Part shown: piece by piece, positions 5,765-5,780 of the stretch
Layout: every line of letters starts with the position of its first letter
Numbering within the stretch: the stretch's first letter is position 1
NCBI GenBank assembly: GCA_001563325.1
Contig: LRSK01000120.1
Location: 1-5,780 of the forward strand
Direction of reading: 5' to 3'
DNA length: 5,780 nucleotides
Source: Candidatus Thorarchaeota archaeon SMTZ1-83
GTDB taxonomy: Archaea > Asgardarchaeota > Thorarchaeia > Thorarchaeales > Thorarchaeaceae
Position numbers and translations under genes: made by a program
Notes under the pieces: generated by a model
Databases searched by the model: none
What the model saw: only the letters and a program-made list of their open reading frames with translations
Told to the model about the DNA's origin: nothing

Positions 5765-5780
5765 AGTTGCTCCAACAAGC

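Noticed and set aside
5738..5776. tRNA-like GGTTC and hairpin, considered as a tRNA end or a terminator
   Set aside because: No acceptor or anticodon arms can be built and no T-rich tract follows; the 2-base centre is too tight for a stable terminator stem.
5766..5776. Small inverted repeat GTTG-CTC-CAAC
   Set aside because: Four-base arms are expected by chance.

Overview
The window looks like a piece of an archaeal chromosome. It carries the KEOPS subunit Cgi121, a stand-alone Tan1-like THUMP protein, a short-form YrdC/Sua5 protein and a COG2236-type phosphoribosyltransferase. Start codons are mixed (ATG, GTG, TTG), and several Shine-Dalgarno sites match the archaeal 16S tail (GGTGAT, GAGGTCA, GGGGTGGT). 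Moderate GC and a leaderless cytosolic beta-propeller protein would fit an Asgard lineage such as Thorarchaeia. That lineage call is a stylistic impression, not something the sequence proves.

Layout. (1) Positions 58-1234, + strand: a purine phosphoribosyltransferase and, 13 nt later, Cgi121. (2) Positions 1242-2490, - strand: a Sua5/YrdC threonylcarbamoyl-AMP synthase overlapping a downstream THUMP-domain protein. This pair converges on Cgi121 with only 7 nt between stops. (3) Positions 2534-4686, + strand, starting from a 43-nt divergent gap: a sugar-phosphate/polyol-phosphate nucleotidylyltransferase with a left-handed beta-helix tail, a CDP-alcohol phosphatidyltransferase overlapping it, and a small protein of unknown function. 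(4) Positions 4690-5703, - strand: a seven-bladed FG-GAP-like beta-propeller protein, converging on the previous gene with 3 nt between stops. Its promoter region (5704-5780) holds a TATA-like box followed directly by a perfect 7-2-7 palindrome.

Functional themes. The first half concerns tRNA modification. Sua5 makes threonylcarbamoyl-AMP, and the KEOPS complex (with Cgi121 as tRNA-binding subunit) uses it to make t6A37. The THUMP protein is probably the Tan1-type tRNA adaptor for ac4C formation. The second half has a nucleotidyltransferase/CDP-alcohol transferase pair that probably activates and transfers a polar head group or polyol phosphate, for example in inositol-phosphate lipid or osmolyte chemistry. 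No mobile element, CRISPR array, tRNA or rRNA was seen. Coding density is very high, and no non-coding stretch exceeds about 80 bases. No clearly new system is evident. The best leads are the head-group gene pair, the propeller gene with its operator-like palindrome, the unknown small protein, and two genes whose family-predicted start falls on a non-standard codon behind a good ribosome binding site.
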